DNA of 64,000 nucleotides from Cephalopachus bancanus (GCA_027257055.1 JAPVLO010000874.1:1-64000); one strand, 5' to 3'; positions 21,900 to 35,562 are shown, counted from the first letter of the stretch. Translations and numbers: made by a program. The notes: generated by a model not told the origin, from the sequence alone.

Positions 21900-24165
21900 C
21901 CCTACCCATTTTTAATAGAGCTGCTTGTTTTTTCCCTTTAGGCATGTTTGAGTTCCTTGTAGATCTTAGATGTTAGGCCTTTGTAGATACACAATTAGCA
22001 AATATTTTTTCCCATTTTGTGGGTTGTCTCTCCACTCTCTTGATGGGCAAAAGCTTTTCAGTTTGATGAGGTCCCACTTGCCTATCTTTTATGGCATTTG
22101 CTTTTAGGGATTTGATCAAGAATTGGTTGCCTGCTCTGTGGCAGAATGCAGCAAATGCTCGAATATATTTCTTGTATGATTGAGTGAATAAACACAGAAA
22201 CACATGTAGCTGGTTCCGGGATCAGCAGTTAGCCGCATGGCAATCACCTGGGATGACAGAATGTCTCCCACTAGCCCAGTGGCAGGAAGGGGGTTTGGTA
22301 GCAGTTAAAGGTATTTCCTTTAGAAAGGCAAGCTGCAACTTTAAAGACCCGCCAGGCAGGTTTTGTTTAAGAAAGGCCAAATGGCCAGAGACGGCCATCT
22401 CATGGACATGCAAAAGAGTAACTAATTCACAGGTTTATTCAAAACTCCTCTTCTGAAGTTGATGGTTTACAACCCTGCAGTTCCTGGAAACCATTTGTTC
22501 TTTGAAAAATCTGATTTTTCTGAACACCACCTTGTAAATTCCAAAGAAGATGTGTAATCGCTCAATACGACCCCCTCCCTTACCTAAACAAGGGTATAAG
22601 ACCCCACTTCTCCCATTCTGGGGTATTCAATTTGGATGCATTAGTCCCTCTGGCCTGCTGGGATGGCCAGCATAATAAAGTGTCACTTCCACTAATAGTC
22701 TTGTTGTCACCATCTCTCTATTTTTCCTGCTACAACTCCACTGTGCATGAGAGTGTTTCCTGAGTTTTCTTCTAGGATTCTTATAGTTTGAGGTTTTATG
22801 TTTAGGTGTTTGATCCATTTAGAGTTGATTTTTGTATATGGTGATAAGTAGGGATCCTGTTTTATTCTTTTGCATGTGGTCAGCCTGTTTTCCCAGCACC
22901 ATTTGCTAAATAGGATCTCCTTTCTCCAGTGGTTGTTATTGATGGCTTTGTCAAAGATGAGCTGCTTGAGAAATCCACTTTTTCCTTCTGGAATCTGTGT
23001 CCTGTTCCATTGGTCTGTATGCCTGTTCTCGTACCGGTACAGGCTGTTTTGATTATTACAGCCTTATAATAGAGTTTAAAGTCTGCAAGTGTGATACCTC
23101 TCTCTATGTTCCTTTTCGCTAAGGATTGTTTTGGCTATTTGTACTCTTTTTTGTTTTCATATGAATTTCTGTACTGTCATTTCCAGCTCTGAGAAGAATG
23201 AAGTTGGCAATTTGATGGGTACTGCATTGAATCTGTAGATTGGCTTAAGTAGGATGAACATCTTGACAACATTGATTATTCTAATCCAAGAGCAAGGAAT
23301 GTTTTTGCATTTGTTTGTATCATCTTTGATTTCTTTGAGCAGTGTTCTGTAGTTCCTGTAAAAGTTTTTCACTTCTCTGGTTGGGTAGATGCCAAGGTAT
23401 TTCATTTTTTTGTGCTTGTGACTATTGTGAATGGTTTTGTGCTTCTTATTTGATGCTCTGCCTGTTTGTTGCTGGTACATGAAAACGCAACTCTTTTGCA
23501 CACTGATTTTGTACCCTGAAACTTTACGAAAGTCATTTATCAGTGAAAGGAGAAGTATGTTGTGAATTTTAGTTTAATTCTATTGTGGTCTGAGAGCATA
23601 CTTTGTATGATTTTTATTCTTTTAAATTTGCTCAGTGCTTGGGAGAATGACTTGAGGCCAGGAGTTTGAGTCCAGCCTGAGCAGCATAGCAAGACCCCAC
23701 CTCTCTTTAATTTCTTTTCCCCTCCTCGGGCATTCTTATTATGTCCAGAATGCAGTCTGTCTCGGTGAATGCTCCATGTGAGCTTGAGGTAAATGGGTTT
23801 CTGCTTTGTTGGATGGAGATTCTGTACGTGTAAATTAGATCCAGTTGATTGATGGTGCTGTTCATTTCAGCTCTATCCTTACTGATTTTCTGCATGCTTC
23901 ATCTGCTTATTACTGATAGTGGTTTGTCGAAGTCGTCAAGTACGATAGTGAATTTGTCTATTTCTCCTAGCAGTCTTCATCGTTTTTGCCTCACATATTT
24001 GGATGCTCTGTTGTTAGGCACCTACGAAGGATTGAATCTTCCTGGAGAATTGACCCCTTTATCATTATGCAAGACCCCTCTTTATCTCTGATAATTTTCC
24101 TTGCTGAGAAGTCTGCTTTGTATGAAATTAATGTGGCTACTCAAGCTTTCCTTTTTTAAGATTTG
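21900..24165 (-). mobile_element. L1 ORF2 fragment, antisense, split by solo LTR B
   Basis: Antisense L1 words flank the LTR: 'ttgatcaagaattggttgcc' before and 'gttttcttctaggattcttatag', 'gtgtttgatccatttagagttgattttt', 'tgtgtcctgttccattggtctgtatgcctg' after. Multiple stops. Confidence 0.85.
22137..22734 (+). mobile_element. Solo LTR B
   Basis: Begins TGTGGCAGAATGCAGC, ends CCTGCTACA, flanked by GCTC (22133-22136) and ACTC (22735-22738), one mismatch. Same family as LTR A. Carries 'gggtataagaccccacttc' and 'cataataaagtgtcacttcc', i.e. TATA-like and polyadenylation motifs. Confidence 0.88.
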
Positions 24166-24505
24166 TATTTTATTATAGGAATGTGGGCTTCAAGTGAGGA
24201 TTAACTACACATGTAGGCTGCATGCAGGTGCAGTTTGGGCTTCTGACTGGCCCTCACTCCCTCTGGTAGCGGACCAGGTGTCCTTGGTGTTGTCACGTGC
24301 CCCACCCTCCTCCCTCCCTGCCCTCCTCCCCAGCAGTCCCTTGTGCTCATGTGACTAATGTTCAAGTCTCACCGATGAGTGAGAACGTGTGGTTTTTGGT
24401 TCTTTGTTTCTGTGGTAGTTCACGTAGTATGATGATCTTCAGCTCCATCCAGTTTGAAGCTTTTCTTCTGTTAGTGCCAGCAGGGTATATTTTTTCCTTT
24501 CCTTT
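24166..24505 (-). mobile_element. L1-derived fragment (probable)
   Basis: 'gtgagaacgtgtggtttttggttctttgtttctgtggtagttcacg...atcttcagctccatcc' matches the antisense L1 3' region as I know it. It is out of order relative to the preceding L1, so likely a separate copy. Confidence 0.55.
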
Positions 24506-24507
24506 GA

Positions 24508-24668
24508 CTTTTTTTTTTTAATTGGAGTCTCACTCCATGGCCCAGGCTGGGGTGCAGTGGCATGCTCACAGCCACCCCAGAGTTGACCTGCTAGGCTCTG
24601 GCGATCCGTCTTCCTCTGCCTTCCAAGTAGCCAGAACTACAGGCGCATGCTACCACAACCGGCTAATT
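24508..24668 (-). mobile_element. Alu right monomer, antisense
   Basis: Inverted 3' half, replaced after 'ctaccacaaccggctaa' by another Alu's poly-T. Confidence 0.8.
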
Positions 24669-24935
24669 TTTTTTTTTTTTTGAGTGAGTTTCACTCTGTC
24701 GCCCAGACTGGAGTACAGTGGCACGCTCCTGGCCAACGCAGCCTCGACCTCCTGGGCTCTGGCGATCCTTCCGCCTCAGCCTTCCAAGTAGCTGGAACTA
24801 CAGGCACCCAATACCACGCCCGGCTAATTTTTTTTTTTTAATTGTAGAGACAAGGGCTCGCCAAGTTGCCCAGGCTGGTCTTGAGCCTGTGGGCTCAGGC
24901 AGTTCTCTCACCTCGGCTTCCCAAAGTGCCATGCA
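24669..24935 (-). mobile_element. Alu, antisense
   Basis: Nearly full inverted dimer inserted at the A-rich linker of the preceding one. Confidence 0.85.
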
Positions 24936-25017
24936 GAGGTTTTTTTAAAGTGTGTTATGTGTTTACAGTTTTGCCTCTTGAGTTAGACAGTTTTACTTTG
25001 GCACAGAGATATTTATT

Positions 25018-25140
25018 ACTCTGGTGAGACGAGGGCTCACCAAGTTGCCCAGGCTGGTCTCGAACCCCTAGGCTCAGGCAATCCTCTCATCTCGGCCTCC
25101 CAAAGTGATGGCATGGGCATGAGCCACTGTGCCTGGCCTC
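25018..25140 (-). mobile_element. Alu left monomer, antisense
   Basis: 'gagacgagggctcaccaagttgcccagg' to 'gagccactgtgcctggcc'; probably the remainder of the split Alu at 24508. Confidence 0.75.
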
Positions 25141-25862
25141 GTTTTTTGTTTTTGTTTTTGTTTTTTTGCTTTTTAAGAAAAAGAGATAATCATCACTTTG
25201 AGGCCTAGGCTGGTCTTGAACTCCTGAGCTCAAGCTACCTGCCCACTTCAGCCTCCCAGCATCTGGGGCTATCCAAAACACTTTAACACAGATTAATTTC
25301 TTCCTCAAATGTATTGTCCCCCACCGCTAATTTCAGCGTGCAATCACACATTTGCTAACATTTACATTTTATGCCTCTTTCCTTATTTGTAAGATGAAGA
25401 TCCACAATATCTCTTCCAGCACTGAATCTAGGTTTAATGTCTTGATCTTCTGTATCATTTCCCCCACCCTCCCCATTAGATAATAAACTGCTTCTGAGCA
25501 GGAACTTCCTCATACTACTCCCCCACACACACATTGCTTTGAGTCCCCCCCACTGCTATGCATGGAATAGCTGTCATAATTAATTGAAGTAATTAAATTG
25601 AGTTTACATTCAGAGGCGAACTTCGGGATATCTTGCTTGCTGTTTACTTTGAACCTTAAGAGTGTTTGCCCCGTCACTGATTCATACTATTCTCTCCTCC
25701 CCTAAACTTGATCCAACGTAAGCCATTTAAATATTATGGCCCAGCAGAATAAGAGCATGTGTTGGGTGAGTATTTTGCAAATGGCAATCCTGTCAGTAAT
25801 AAAATTAAATGAATGTCATCTCTTCATCTAATTAGCACCGAAGTAAAGCCCAGAAATGGATA
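25141..25862. other. Intergenic stretch, no gene seen
   Basis: 'gaggcctaggctggtcttgaactcctgagctcaagctacctgcc' (25200-25255) is a short old Alu-like scrap, and 25360-25420 is weakly MIR-like. From about 25623 onward the sequence is shared with the right arm (to 51990). Confidence 0.4.
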
Positions 25863-26030
25863 ATAAGCCAGGCACAGTGGTGTGTACCTGTAGTGCCAGC
25901 TACTCAGGAGCAGGAAGATGATTTGAACCCAAGAGCACAGGCTGCAGTGAGCTATGATTTCGCCACTGCATTCCAGCCTTCACAAGAGAGAGAAACCTTG
26001 TCTCAAAAAAAAAAAAAAAAAAAAAAAAAC
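25863..26030 (+). mobile_element. Old free Alu-type monomer (FLAM/FRAM-like)
   Basis: Monomeric Alu-like sequence with A25 tail. Shared with the right arm (51588-51752). Confidence 0.8.
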
Positions 26031-27342
<1,312 letters not shown>

Positions 27343-27485
27343 AAATGTCATGTCTATGCTTTGAACTTTTTAATCCAACATTTTTTGTCATTTCTGTGTT
27401 AACACATGAAGATTTAGTGCCATTCCTCATCTACGCCACTAAGTTGTAGCAATATTTATTATTTTCCATCTATTAACATTGTAGG

Positions 27486-27783
27486 TCAGCTGGGCACAGT
27501 GGCTCACACCTGCAACCCCAGCACTTTGGGAGGCAGAGGCAAGAGGATTGCCTGAGCCCAGGGGGGTTCGAGACCATCCTGGGGAACTTGGTGAGCCCTC
27601 GTCTCGACGATAAATCGAAATATTAACCGGGCGTGGTGGCACATGCATGTAGTTCCAGCTGCTTGGAAGGCTGAGGCAGAAGGATCACCTGATGCCAGAG
27701 GTCCAGGCTGCAGTAGTCATGAGTGTGCCACTGCACTCAACCTGGACAACAGAATGAGGCTCTGACTCAAAAAAAAAAAAAAA
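27486..27783 (+). mobile_element. Alu (older)
   Basis: Sense dimer with A14 tail. Confidence 0.88.
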
Positions 27784-28720
27784 TTGCCGGTTTGTACATC
27801 AGACCAGGTCTGATTGAGGCAGAAAAGACACAGTAATGTGAACAGAGGAAGTTTAATATAAGGAGTTACTAACTATAGCAGGGTTGGAATAACAGGGAGT
27901 TAACTAGTAAGATGTGAAGAGAATACTAAAGAACATAGGAATTACAGATATACAAGGAGGCACTACAGCGAGGCCTAACTAAGTTAGAAGGTCTGAAAAA
28001 AATCCACCATCCCCTTGGGCTGAGATCCAGCTTGTTGACGTGAACATAACCATGGGTCACCAGATAGAAAAAACAAGTCACTGGGGTGCTCAAAATTTAC
28101 TCTCTGGAACTTGCCAGAGACCTACCCTCTAGAGTGCCAAGGAAACCTGTTCTTGGGAAGTTTCTCACCAGAGATACTCTGCAGTACAACCACAGAAGGA
28201 GAAGCGGGCTGTCATGAAGTTGCTGGCCACCATGCACTGAAGAGTATGGCTACACTGAAGAGAAGTTGAACATGCGAATCAGAGCCTGCCAAGATGACAT
28301 CAGAACCAGGGAGAAAATTCCTTTCTTCCTGCAGTGTCTCTCTACAGCATCCTCTTCTGACAAAGTTTATTATGGTGCCAGCTGGCAAAGGAAAAACATT
28401 TTAAAAGCCCAGATTCATTTTCACAGAGCAGGCAAAAAGGATGAATTTGGAGCAGAAAGGCAATAAATTAATAACTGGCACACTCTGACCCTTTGGCTAT
28501 TTAACTTCAACATGCACCTTGCTATACATATTTGAACTCTTGTACATGGACAAAAATATGTATTTCTACCTAAGAAGGTGTATCTGTCCATGTCACAAGT
28601 ACCTGCTGTTTCCCCAAAATGTGAAGATGCATAGTCCCAAAAGCCATTGTTGCTATTGCTGGTGACCTTCTCAAATTCAGTCACAGTTCCACTAAATATT
28701 GTTACCTAAATAATAAATTG
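27784..28720. other. Left-only intergenic stretch, possible old LTR
   Basis: 'gaggaagtttaatataaggagttactaac' and later text look like an antisense old LTR, but I cannot name a family. No gene. Confidence 0.35.
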
Positions 28721-28721
28721 C

Positions 28722-29012
28722 ACCGGGCACGGTGGTTCATGCCTATAATCCTAGCAATTTGGGAGGCCGAGGTGAGAGGATTGCCCGAGCCGACGGGTTC
28801 AAGACCAGCCTGGGCAACTTGGCAAGACTTCATCTCTACAATAAAACAAAATTAGCTGAGTGTGGTGGTGTGTGCCTGTAGTTCTGGCTACTTGGAAGGC
28901 TGAGGCAGGAGGATCGCCTGAGCCTAGCAGGTTGAGGCTGTGGTGGCCATGAGAATGCCGCTGTACTCCAGCCTGAGCAAGAGTGAGACTACAACAAAAA
29001 AAAGAAAAAAGA
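28722..29012 (+). mobile_element. Alu
   Basis: Sense dimer, tail 'acaacaaaaaaaagaaaaaag'. 'aataaattg' precedes and 'aataaattg' follows. Confidence 0.88.
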
Positions 29013-29068
29013 AATGAATAAATTGTAAAATTGCCCTCCGACAACTTGTATATTAAAAAACGGAAAGA

Positions 29069-29375
29069 GCCGGGCTCGGTGGCTCTGCCTGTAATCCCGC
29101 GCCTTTGGGAGGCTGAGATGAGTGGATTGCCTGAGCCCGCGGGTTCGAGACCCGCCTGGGCAGCAAGACCTCATCTCTACAATAAATCAAAAATCAGCCG
29201 GGCATGGTAGCGCGCGCCTGTAATTCCGGCTACTCGGAAGGCTGAGGCAGAAGGATCACCGGAGCCCAGCAGGTTGAGGCTGCGGTGGCCGGGAGCGGCC
29301 ACTGCACTCCAGTCTGGGCGACTGAGTGAGACTCTGACTCAAAAACAAAACCAAACAAAAACAAACCAAAAAAAA
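29069..29375 (+). mobile_element. Alu (young type)
   Basis: Begins 'gccgggctcggtggctctgcctg'. 'aacggaaag' before and 'aatggaaagaag' after flank it. Confidence 0.9.
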
Positions 29376-29627
29376 TGGAAAGAAGAGCTAAGAACGGTAG
29401 CGTATTAAAAGTGTGAATACAATAAGCAAAGAGAAAATGTGCAGAGCTGCTGTGTTTCTATAATTGGTCATAAGGTGTAGTTCATACCGTGGCTGACTTC
29501 TCCAGCCGTTCACTCCATATTTCTCTTAACCTCAGCCAGAACTTCGGTTGTCCTAGCTTCTTTATCTGGTGGAATGACTGAAACCTTCATTCCCAAAGGA
29601 GTCCTTATTGTCCTCCACCCCCCCCCC

Positions 29628-29657
29628 GCTGTGTGTGTGTGTGTGTGTGTGTGTGTG
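29628..29657 (+). repeat. (GT)n microsatellite next to a C-run
   Basis: About 14 GT units after 'accccccccccgct'. Confidence 0.9.
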
Positions 29658-29659
29658 GT

Positions 29660-30525
29660 TTCTACATAATTTTCCATTAGCCTTTATTATTGGGCATGGG
29701 AGAACCTCGGATAATCTCCTGGGTTCCAGACACAGGCCTCCTTTTCTTCCTGTGTAGCAGCCCAGTTTCCCTTTGGTAACCACTCCAGCCAGTAGATTAA
29801 CACCCACCCCGCCCCCCAACCTAGCCCCTTTTTCTCCCTGCTTGTTGGTTCAGTGAGACACAGAGTCCAAAATGTCCAGGTGGCAGTCTCATTTTCCAAA
29901 CTGGGGAAGAATCACTGTTGTATCTCTTTGTTGGAAACACCCCCTCTTGGGGACTAGGATCTCCAACCCGGCAGAGCTAAAGTTACCTGGATAGGAAGCA
30001 AGCATTCTGCAAATGTGTTATTACGTGTCATAGTGAGAGGATCCACTCCCACATCCACCCTTTGATTCTTGGACTGTTCTAGCTGTGAGAGACAGAACTG
30101 TATAGTGCTCTCTGATTCAAAGCATATACTGCATCTTGTAAAAAAAACAACCCCTTCCTCCCAACAGACACTGTAACTGAGATATTTGTAAGCTATTTCA
30201 CCTTTCAATTGGGCAAGTTGCCTCTTTTTTTTTTTGAGCTGGAGCAAGTTGCTTCTAAGTGATGGGGAATGGGGTAAGACAAGTTAATTGCATGGTCATG
30301 AGCCCCTTGTTTCACTACTTTGCAGCGAAGTTAATTCCTTGATCAGACACAATATTGTGTGGAATGCCCTGATGGTAAATGAGGCACTTCTGGAGTTCAC
30401 AGGTGACAGTGCTGACTGAAGCATTTCAAGCAGGGAAGGTGGATCCACATCCGGAATGTGTGTCTATTCCAGTGAGGATGAATCTCGTTTGGCTACTTTT
30501 ATTCTATTTGCATAAAAAAAAATAG
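29660..30525 (-). mobile_element. ERVL/MaLR-type internal fragment, antisense (probable)
   Basis: The words 'gatcagacacaatattgtgtggaatgccctgatggtaaatgaggcac', 'aagcagggaaggtggatccacatccgg' and 'tgtctattccagtgaggatgaa' match the antisense integrase region of class III ERVs as I know it. No frame survives. Borders uncertain. Confidence 0.55.
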
Positions 30526-30584
30526 GTACACAGATTACTGAATAGAAGGTAATCCTGAGATGGGCTAATGCATTATTCTTTTTC

Positions 30585-30868
30585 TTTTTTTAAGTCAGAG
30601 TCTCACTCTGTCACCCAGGCTGGAATGCAGTGGTACACTCACGGCCACCACAGCCTCGATGTGCTGGTCTCAGGCGATCCTTCCACCTCAGCCTTCCACG
30701 AAGCTGGAACTATAGGCACACACTACCATACCCAGTTTATTTTTTGATTTATTGTGGAGACGTCTCACCAAGTTGTCCAGGCTGGTCTCGAACCCCTGAG
30801 CTCAGGCAGCCCTCTCACCTCGGCCTCCCAAAGTGCTGGGATTACAGGTTTGAGTCACCACTCCTGGC
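30585..30868 (-). mobile_element. Alu, antisense
   Basis: 'gcattattctttt' precedes (30571) and 'gcattattctttt' follows (30870): target-site duplication. Confidence 0.92.
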
Positions 30869-30937
30869 CTGCATTATTCTTTTGATACTGGTATGTCTTA
30901 CTTTGAAACAGCAGAATTTTATGAAAGTGAGAAAGAG

Positions 30938-31220
30938 ACTGGGCGCATACCTTTAATCCCAGCACTTTGGGTGGCGGAGGCAAGAGGATTGCCTAGTCCA
31001 GGGGTTCAAGACTAGTCTGGGCAACTTGGTGAGATCTCGTGTCTACAGCTAAAAAAAAATTAACTGGGTGTGGTGACACACACCTGTAGTTCCAGCTACT
31101 TGGAAGGCTGAGGTGGAAGGATCACCTGAGCCCAGCAGATCGAGACTGTGGTAGCCGTGAGCGTACCACTTCACTCCAGTCTCGGCAGCAAGAGTGAGAC
31201 TCTGATTCAAAGAGAAAATA
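30938..31220 (+). mobile_element. Alu
   Basis: 'gtgagaaagaga' on both sides (30925 and 31224). Confidence 0.9.
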
Positions 31221-31228
31221 AGTAGTGA

Positions 31229-31405
<177 letters not shown>

Positions 31406-31569
31406 TAGGGGCATTTTAAGGCTAGAAATTTCTTAAGGAAAACCTCTGTTCCCTTAAGAACTAAATGCTTCCATCATGAAGGTAGAACTACCACCAGAAC
31501 CATCTAAAGAGACAGATGCACAGGAAGTTCAAAAGGAAAAGCTCCTTGTGTCCCCACATAATAACTGGC

Positions 31570-31795
31570 ATGTGTGTATAGCACTGTGTGCCAGGAACTG
31601 TTCTGAGTATTTTTGATGTATTCAGTCGCCATTCATCATAGAAGATGGTTACTCTTATTATTCACATTTTATAAAAGTCAAAACAGAGACACATAATTGA
31701 GAAGTAATTTGCCCAAAGTCACTGAACTAGTCAATGGTAGAGTTAACATTGGATGTCCCCAGAATCCATGCTCTTAATTACTAACTATTCTGTCT
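31570..31795 (+). mobile_element. MIR element
   Basis: Core pattern 'ttattattcacattttataaaagtcaaaacagagacac...gtaatttgcccaaagtcactgaactag' matches the MIR consensus in order. Confidence 0.75.
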
Positions 31796-32060
31796 CTTAT
31801 AGCAAGTTTTATCTTAACAGGTAATTATTCCAAACATTTTACATGGGCTCTTCAACCAAAACAGTTTAATGGGAGAAAGTGCCTGTTAGGTTAATAAGAT
31901 ATACCAAAATACAAATTTTAATCATCCCACTGAGGGAAAACTAACAGTGTAATTCAAAGGGTAAACCAGTGATGGTACTGTATACCGCAAGATTGCCACC
32001 TGCTCCTTTCTAATGTTATTGCTTTGACTTTTCTTCCTCTCTTCTTAAAAAATCCCATAG
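31796..32060. other. Short unique stretch, nothing seen
   Basis: No coding or repeat signal recognised. Confidence 0.4.
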
Positions 32061-32062
32061 AA

Positions 32063-32357
32063 GGCCAGGCTCGGTGGCTCAGCCTGTAATCCCGTGCTTT
32101 GGGAGGCCGAGGTGAGTGAATTGCCTGAACTGCGGGTTCGAGACCTGCCTGGGCAACTTGGCGAGACCTTCATCTCGACAATAAATCAAAAATTAGCCAG
32201 GTGTGATAGCGCACGCCTGTAGTCCAGCTACTTGGAAGGCTGAGGCAGAAGGATCGCCGGAGCCCAGCAGGTCGAGGCTGCGGCAGCCAGGGGTGGCCAC
32301 TGTACTCCAGTCTGGGCGACTGAGTGAGACTCCAACTCAAAAAAAAAAAAAAAAAAA
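32063..32357 (+). mobile_element. Alu (young type)
   Basis: 'aaaaatcccatagaa' before and 'aaatcccagagaa' after. Confidence 0.9.
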
Positions 32358-32366
32358 TCCCAGAGA

Positions 32367-32660
32367 AGCCAGGCACAGTGGCTCACACCTGTAATCCCAA
32401 CACTTTGGGAGGCAGAGGCAAGAGGATTGCCTGAGCCCAGGGGTTCGAGACCAGCTCGGGCAACTTGGTGATACCTTGTCTTTACAATAAATAAAAAAAC
32501 TAGCCGGGTGTGGTTGTACACACCTGTGGTTCCAGCTACGTAGAAGGCTGAGGCGGAAGGATCGCCAGAGCCCAGCAGGTCGAGTCTGTGGTACCCTTGA
32601 GTGTGCCACTGCACTCCAGCCTGGGCAACAGAGTGAAACTCCAACTAAAAAAAAAAAAAA
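32367..32660 (+). mobile_element. Alu (older), tandem with previous
   Basis: 'aaatcccagagaa' before and 'aaatcccacagaa' after, so the same A-rich target was used twice. Confidence 0.9.
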
Positions 32661-33005
32661 TCCCACAGAATGTAGGCGCTGCTACTGAGTTTGTGAATTT
32701 CTTTTTTTCCTAAGCAGGAATCTATTTTCTGCTTATGTGTTTTGTTTTTACTTTTATTCTTTAGATTGCTGCCATATTTGCATCTTCACTGTTTTCACCC
32801 TTGGCAAGCTTTCCTTCCCTACCCCACAGCCTATGCATCTGATAAATGTCTGGTAGGGTCCTTCTTGCCTTCTTCCTTCTGTGTTTCATAAGCTTCTTCA
32901 CTCCCTCAAAAGGAAAAGCATAGATAAACTGACATCAGTATGATTACCTTTAGACCTATGAGTAGAAATAAAGCTTGACTGTCAAAACTAAAACTTGATC
33001 TCAAG
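32661..33005. other. Short unique stretch, no gene seen
   Basis: Pyrimidine-rich, no exon-like signal. Confidence 0.4.
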
Positions 33006-33009
33006 GCAA

Positions 33010-33303
33010 AAATTTTTTTTTTTTTTTTAGTTGGAGTCTCACTCTGTTGCCCAGAGTGGACTGCAGTGGCCGCTCCCGGCCACCGCAGCCTCAACCTACT
33101 GGGCTCCGGCGATCCTTCCGCCTCAGCCTTCCGAGTAGCCTGAATTACAGGCACGCGCTACCACGCCCAGCTAATTTTTTTGATTTATTCTAGAGATGAC
33201 GTCTCGCCTGCCCAGGCGGGTCTCGAACCCGCGGGCTCAGGCAATCCACTTACCTCAGCCTCCCAAAGGCGTGGGATTACATGCTGAGCCACCGAGCACG
33301 GCT
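33010..33303 (-). mobile_element. Alu, antisense
   Basis: 'ggcaaaaattttt' before and 'ggcaaaaatattttt' after. Confidence 0.9.
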
Positions 33304-33461
33304 GGCAAAAATATTTTTAAAGTTAGTTATAATAATGGGAGGGGAAACATATCACTGCCAGGTTTGTGTGGATATCAGTGACCTGGAGTGGAAGTTGTTT
33401 TCTGGGTTTCACTGTAACAATCTACTTATTTCACCAGTAATGCATTCCTAAAATTTGATGG

Positions 33462-33742
33462 CTGGGAGCAGTGGCTCACACCTGTAATTCCAGCATTTTG
33501 GGAGGCTGAGGCAGGAGGATTATTTGAGCCTAGGCGTTTCAGACCAGCCTAGGCAACATAGTGAGAACTATCTCTACAACTCAAATAAATTAGGAAGGCA
33601 TGGTGATGCATACCTGTAGTCCCAGCTACTCAGGAGGCTGAGACAGAAGAATTGCTTGAGCCCAGAAGGTCAAGACTGCAGTGAACCATGATCATGCAAC
33701 TGTGCTCTACACTGGGCAGCAGTGTGAAACTGACTCAGAAAA
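33462..33742 (+). mobile_element. Old Alu
   Basis: 'ggctgggagcagtggctcacacctgtaattccagcattttggg' start, diverged tail. Confidence 0.8.
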
Positions 33743-33745
33743 GGG

Positions 33746-34032
33746 GCCAGGCATCGTGGATCAAGCCTGTAATCCCAGCACTTTGGGAGGCCGAGGTGAG
33801 TGGATTGCCTGAGCCCAGGGGTTCGAGAACAGCCTGGGCAACTTGGCAAGACCTCATCTCTACAATAAATCAAAATATTAACTGGGCATGGTAGCACACG
33901 CCTGTAGTTCCAGCTACTTGGAAGGCTGAGGCAGAAGGATCGCCTGAGCCCAGCAGGTCGAGGCTGCAGTGGCCTTGAGCGTGCCATTGTACTGTAGCCT
34001 GGGCAACAGAGTGAGTCTCTGACTCAAAAAAC
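33746..34032 (+). mobile_element. Alu
   Basis: Follows the previous Alu directly; ends 'gtctctgactcaaaaaac'. Confidence 0.88.
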
Positions 34033-34034
34033 TA

Positions 34035-34980
34035 AAGTGGAGGGGGCAAGCTTTCTTTTCCTCTGGTTACTTTTAAATTTGTATCTTTGTTACTGTTCTG
34101 CAATTTTACTGTGATTTGTCTAGATTTCATTTGTGGATTCTTTTTATTATTCTGCTTGGGATTCATGGAGTTTCCTAAATCTGTGGCTTGCTATCTTTAA
34201 GTAGGTCTGCAAAATTCTCAACCATTATCTCTTCAGATGTTGCCTCTGCCTTAATTTCACTCTCTTAGAACTCTGATTGAACATATTTTAGACCTTGTCA
34301 TGCTATTTTCCATGTCTCTTGACTTCATTCCATAACTACTATTTTTTTGTTTCTTCGTAGCACATTTGGGGTTATTTTTTCTGATTTTTCTTCTAGTTCA
34401 TTAACTTCTCAGCTGTGTAATTTCTAGAAGTATTATTTAGTTGTTTTCCATATCTTATAAGCCATTTTTATAATTTTCCACTGGCTATTGGTATTTTCAA
34501 GTTCATTTTTAAAACTCTTTTTTTTTTTTTTGAGTTGTAGTCTCACTTTCTCACCCAGGCGGGACCACAGCCACCCCAGCATCGACCTGCTGGACTCTGG
34601 CAATCCTTCAGCCTCAGCCTTCCAAATAGCCGGAACTACAGGTGTGCGCTACCACGCCCAGCAAATTTTTTATTTATTGTAGAGAACAGGTCTCGCCAAG
34701 AAGCCCAGGCTGGTCTCGAACCCGTGGCCTCAGGCAATCCACTCCCCTCGGCCTCCCAAAGTGCTGGAATTACAGGCTGAGCCACCAAGCCCAGCCCATT
34801 TTAAAAATTCTTTAAACATAATAGGCATGTTTTATATTCTAGTCTAATAATTCCAATATTTGATATCTTCATATCTTTTTCTTTCTACTGTCTGTTGTTT
34901 TTGCTCTTGGTGTTTTCTTGAATGCTTTGAGGTTTTTTTTTACTGGGAGTCACTCACTGTCCTTAGAAAATTATTTGTGA
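34035..34980 (-). mobile_element. Old L1 fragment, antisense, interrupted by Alu
   Basis: Antisense L1 words ('aattctcaaccattatctcttcagatgttgcctctgcc', 'ttttctgatttttcttctagttcattaacttct'). The part from about 34548 is shared with the right arm. Confidence 0.6.
34508..34797 (-). mobile_element. Alu, antisense; right-arm deletion breakpoint partner
   Basis: Full inverted dimer ending 'caccaagcccagccc'. In the right arm (50717-50965) it is cut at about the equivalent of 34548. Confidence 0.88.
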
Positions 34981-35274
34981 GGCCGGGCTCGGTAGCTCAG
35001 CCTATAATCCCAGCACTTAGGGAGGCCGAGGCCAGTGGATTGTCTGAGCCCGCAGGTCCAGGACCAGCCCGGGCAACTTGGTGAGACCTCATCTCTACTA
35101 TAAAAACTTAAAAAAAAAAATGAGCCAGGCCTGGTAGCGCACACTTGGAGTTCTGGCTAGTAGGAAGGCTGAGGCGGAAGGATTGCCAGCGCCCAGCGGC
35201 TTGACACTGGGGTGGCTGTGAGTGTGCCACTACACTACTGCCTGGGCGACAGAGTGAGACTCCAACTAAAAAAA
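34981..35274 (+). mobile_element. Alu
   Basis: 'gccgggctcggtagctcagcctataatcc' start; shared with right arm 50244-50535. Confidence 0.88.
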
Positions 35275-35279
35275 AAAAA

Positions 35280-35562
35280 TTACCGGGCTCGGTGGCTCAG
35301 GCTGTAATCCCGCACCTTTGGGAGGCTGAGGTGAGTGGATTGCCTGGGCCCGCAGGTTCGAGACCCGCCTGGGCTGCGAGACCTCATCTCTACAATAAAT
35401 AAAAAAATCAGCCGGGCGTGATAGCGCATGCCTATCATTCCGGCTACTTGAAAGGCTGAAGCGGAAGGATCGCCGGAGCCCAGCATATTGAGGCTGCGGT
35501 GGCAGGGAGCGGCCAATGCACTCCAGTCTGGGTGACAGAGTGAGACTCCAGCTCAAAAAAAA
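35280..35562 (+). mobile_element. Alu, tandem with previous
   Basis: Inserted at the previous Alu's A tail; shared with right arm 49967-50242. Confidence 0.88.

Noticed and set aside
20322..22734. LTR A and LTR B as the two ends of one provirus
   Set aside because: The flanking 4-base words differ, each LTR has its own duplication, and the interval holds L1 and Alu rather than retroviral genes.
23157..24091. Open frames with LINE-like residues
   Set aside because: They lie in antisense or sense L1 ORF2 debris with stops and no intact reverse transcriptase.
32228..32644. Long frames such as this one containing '[10 protein letters not shown]', '[17 protein letters not shown]' or '[15 protein letters not shown]'
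   Set aside because: These are standard translations of inverted Alu elements and recur at most Alus in the window.
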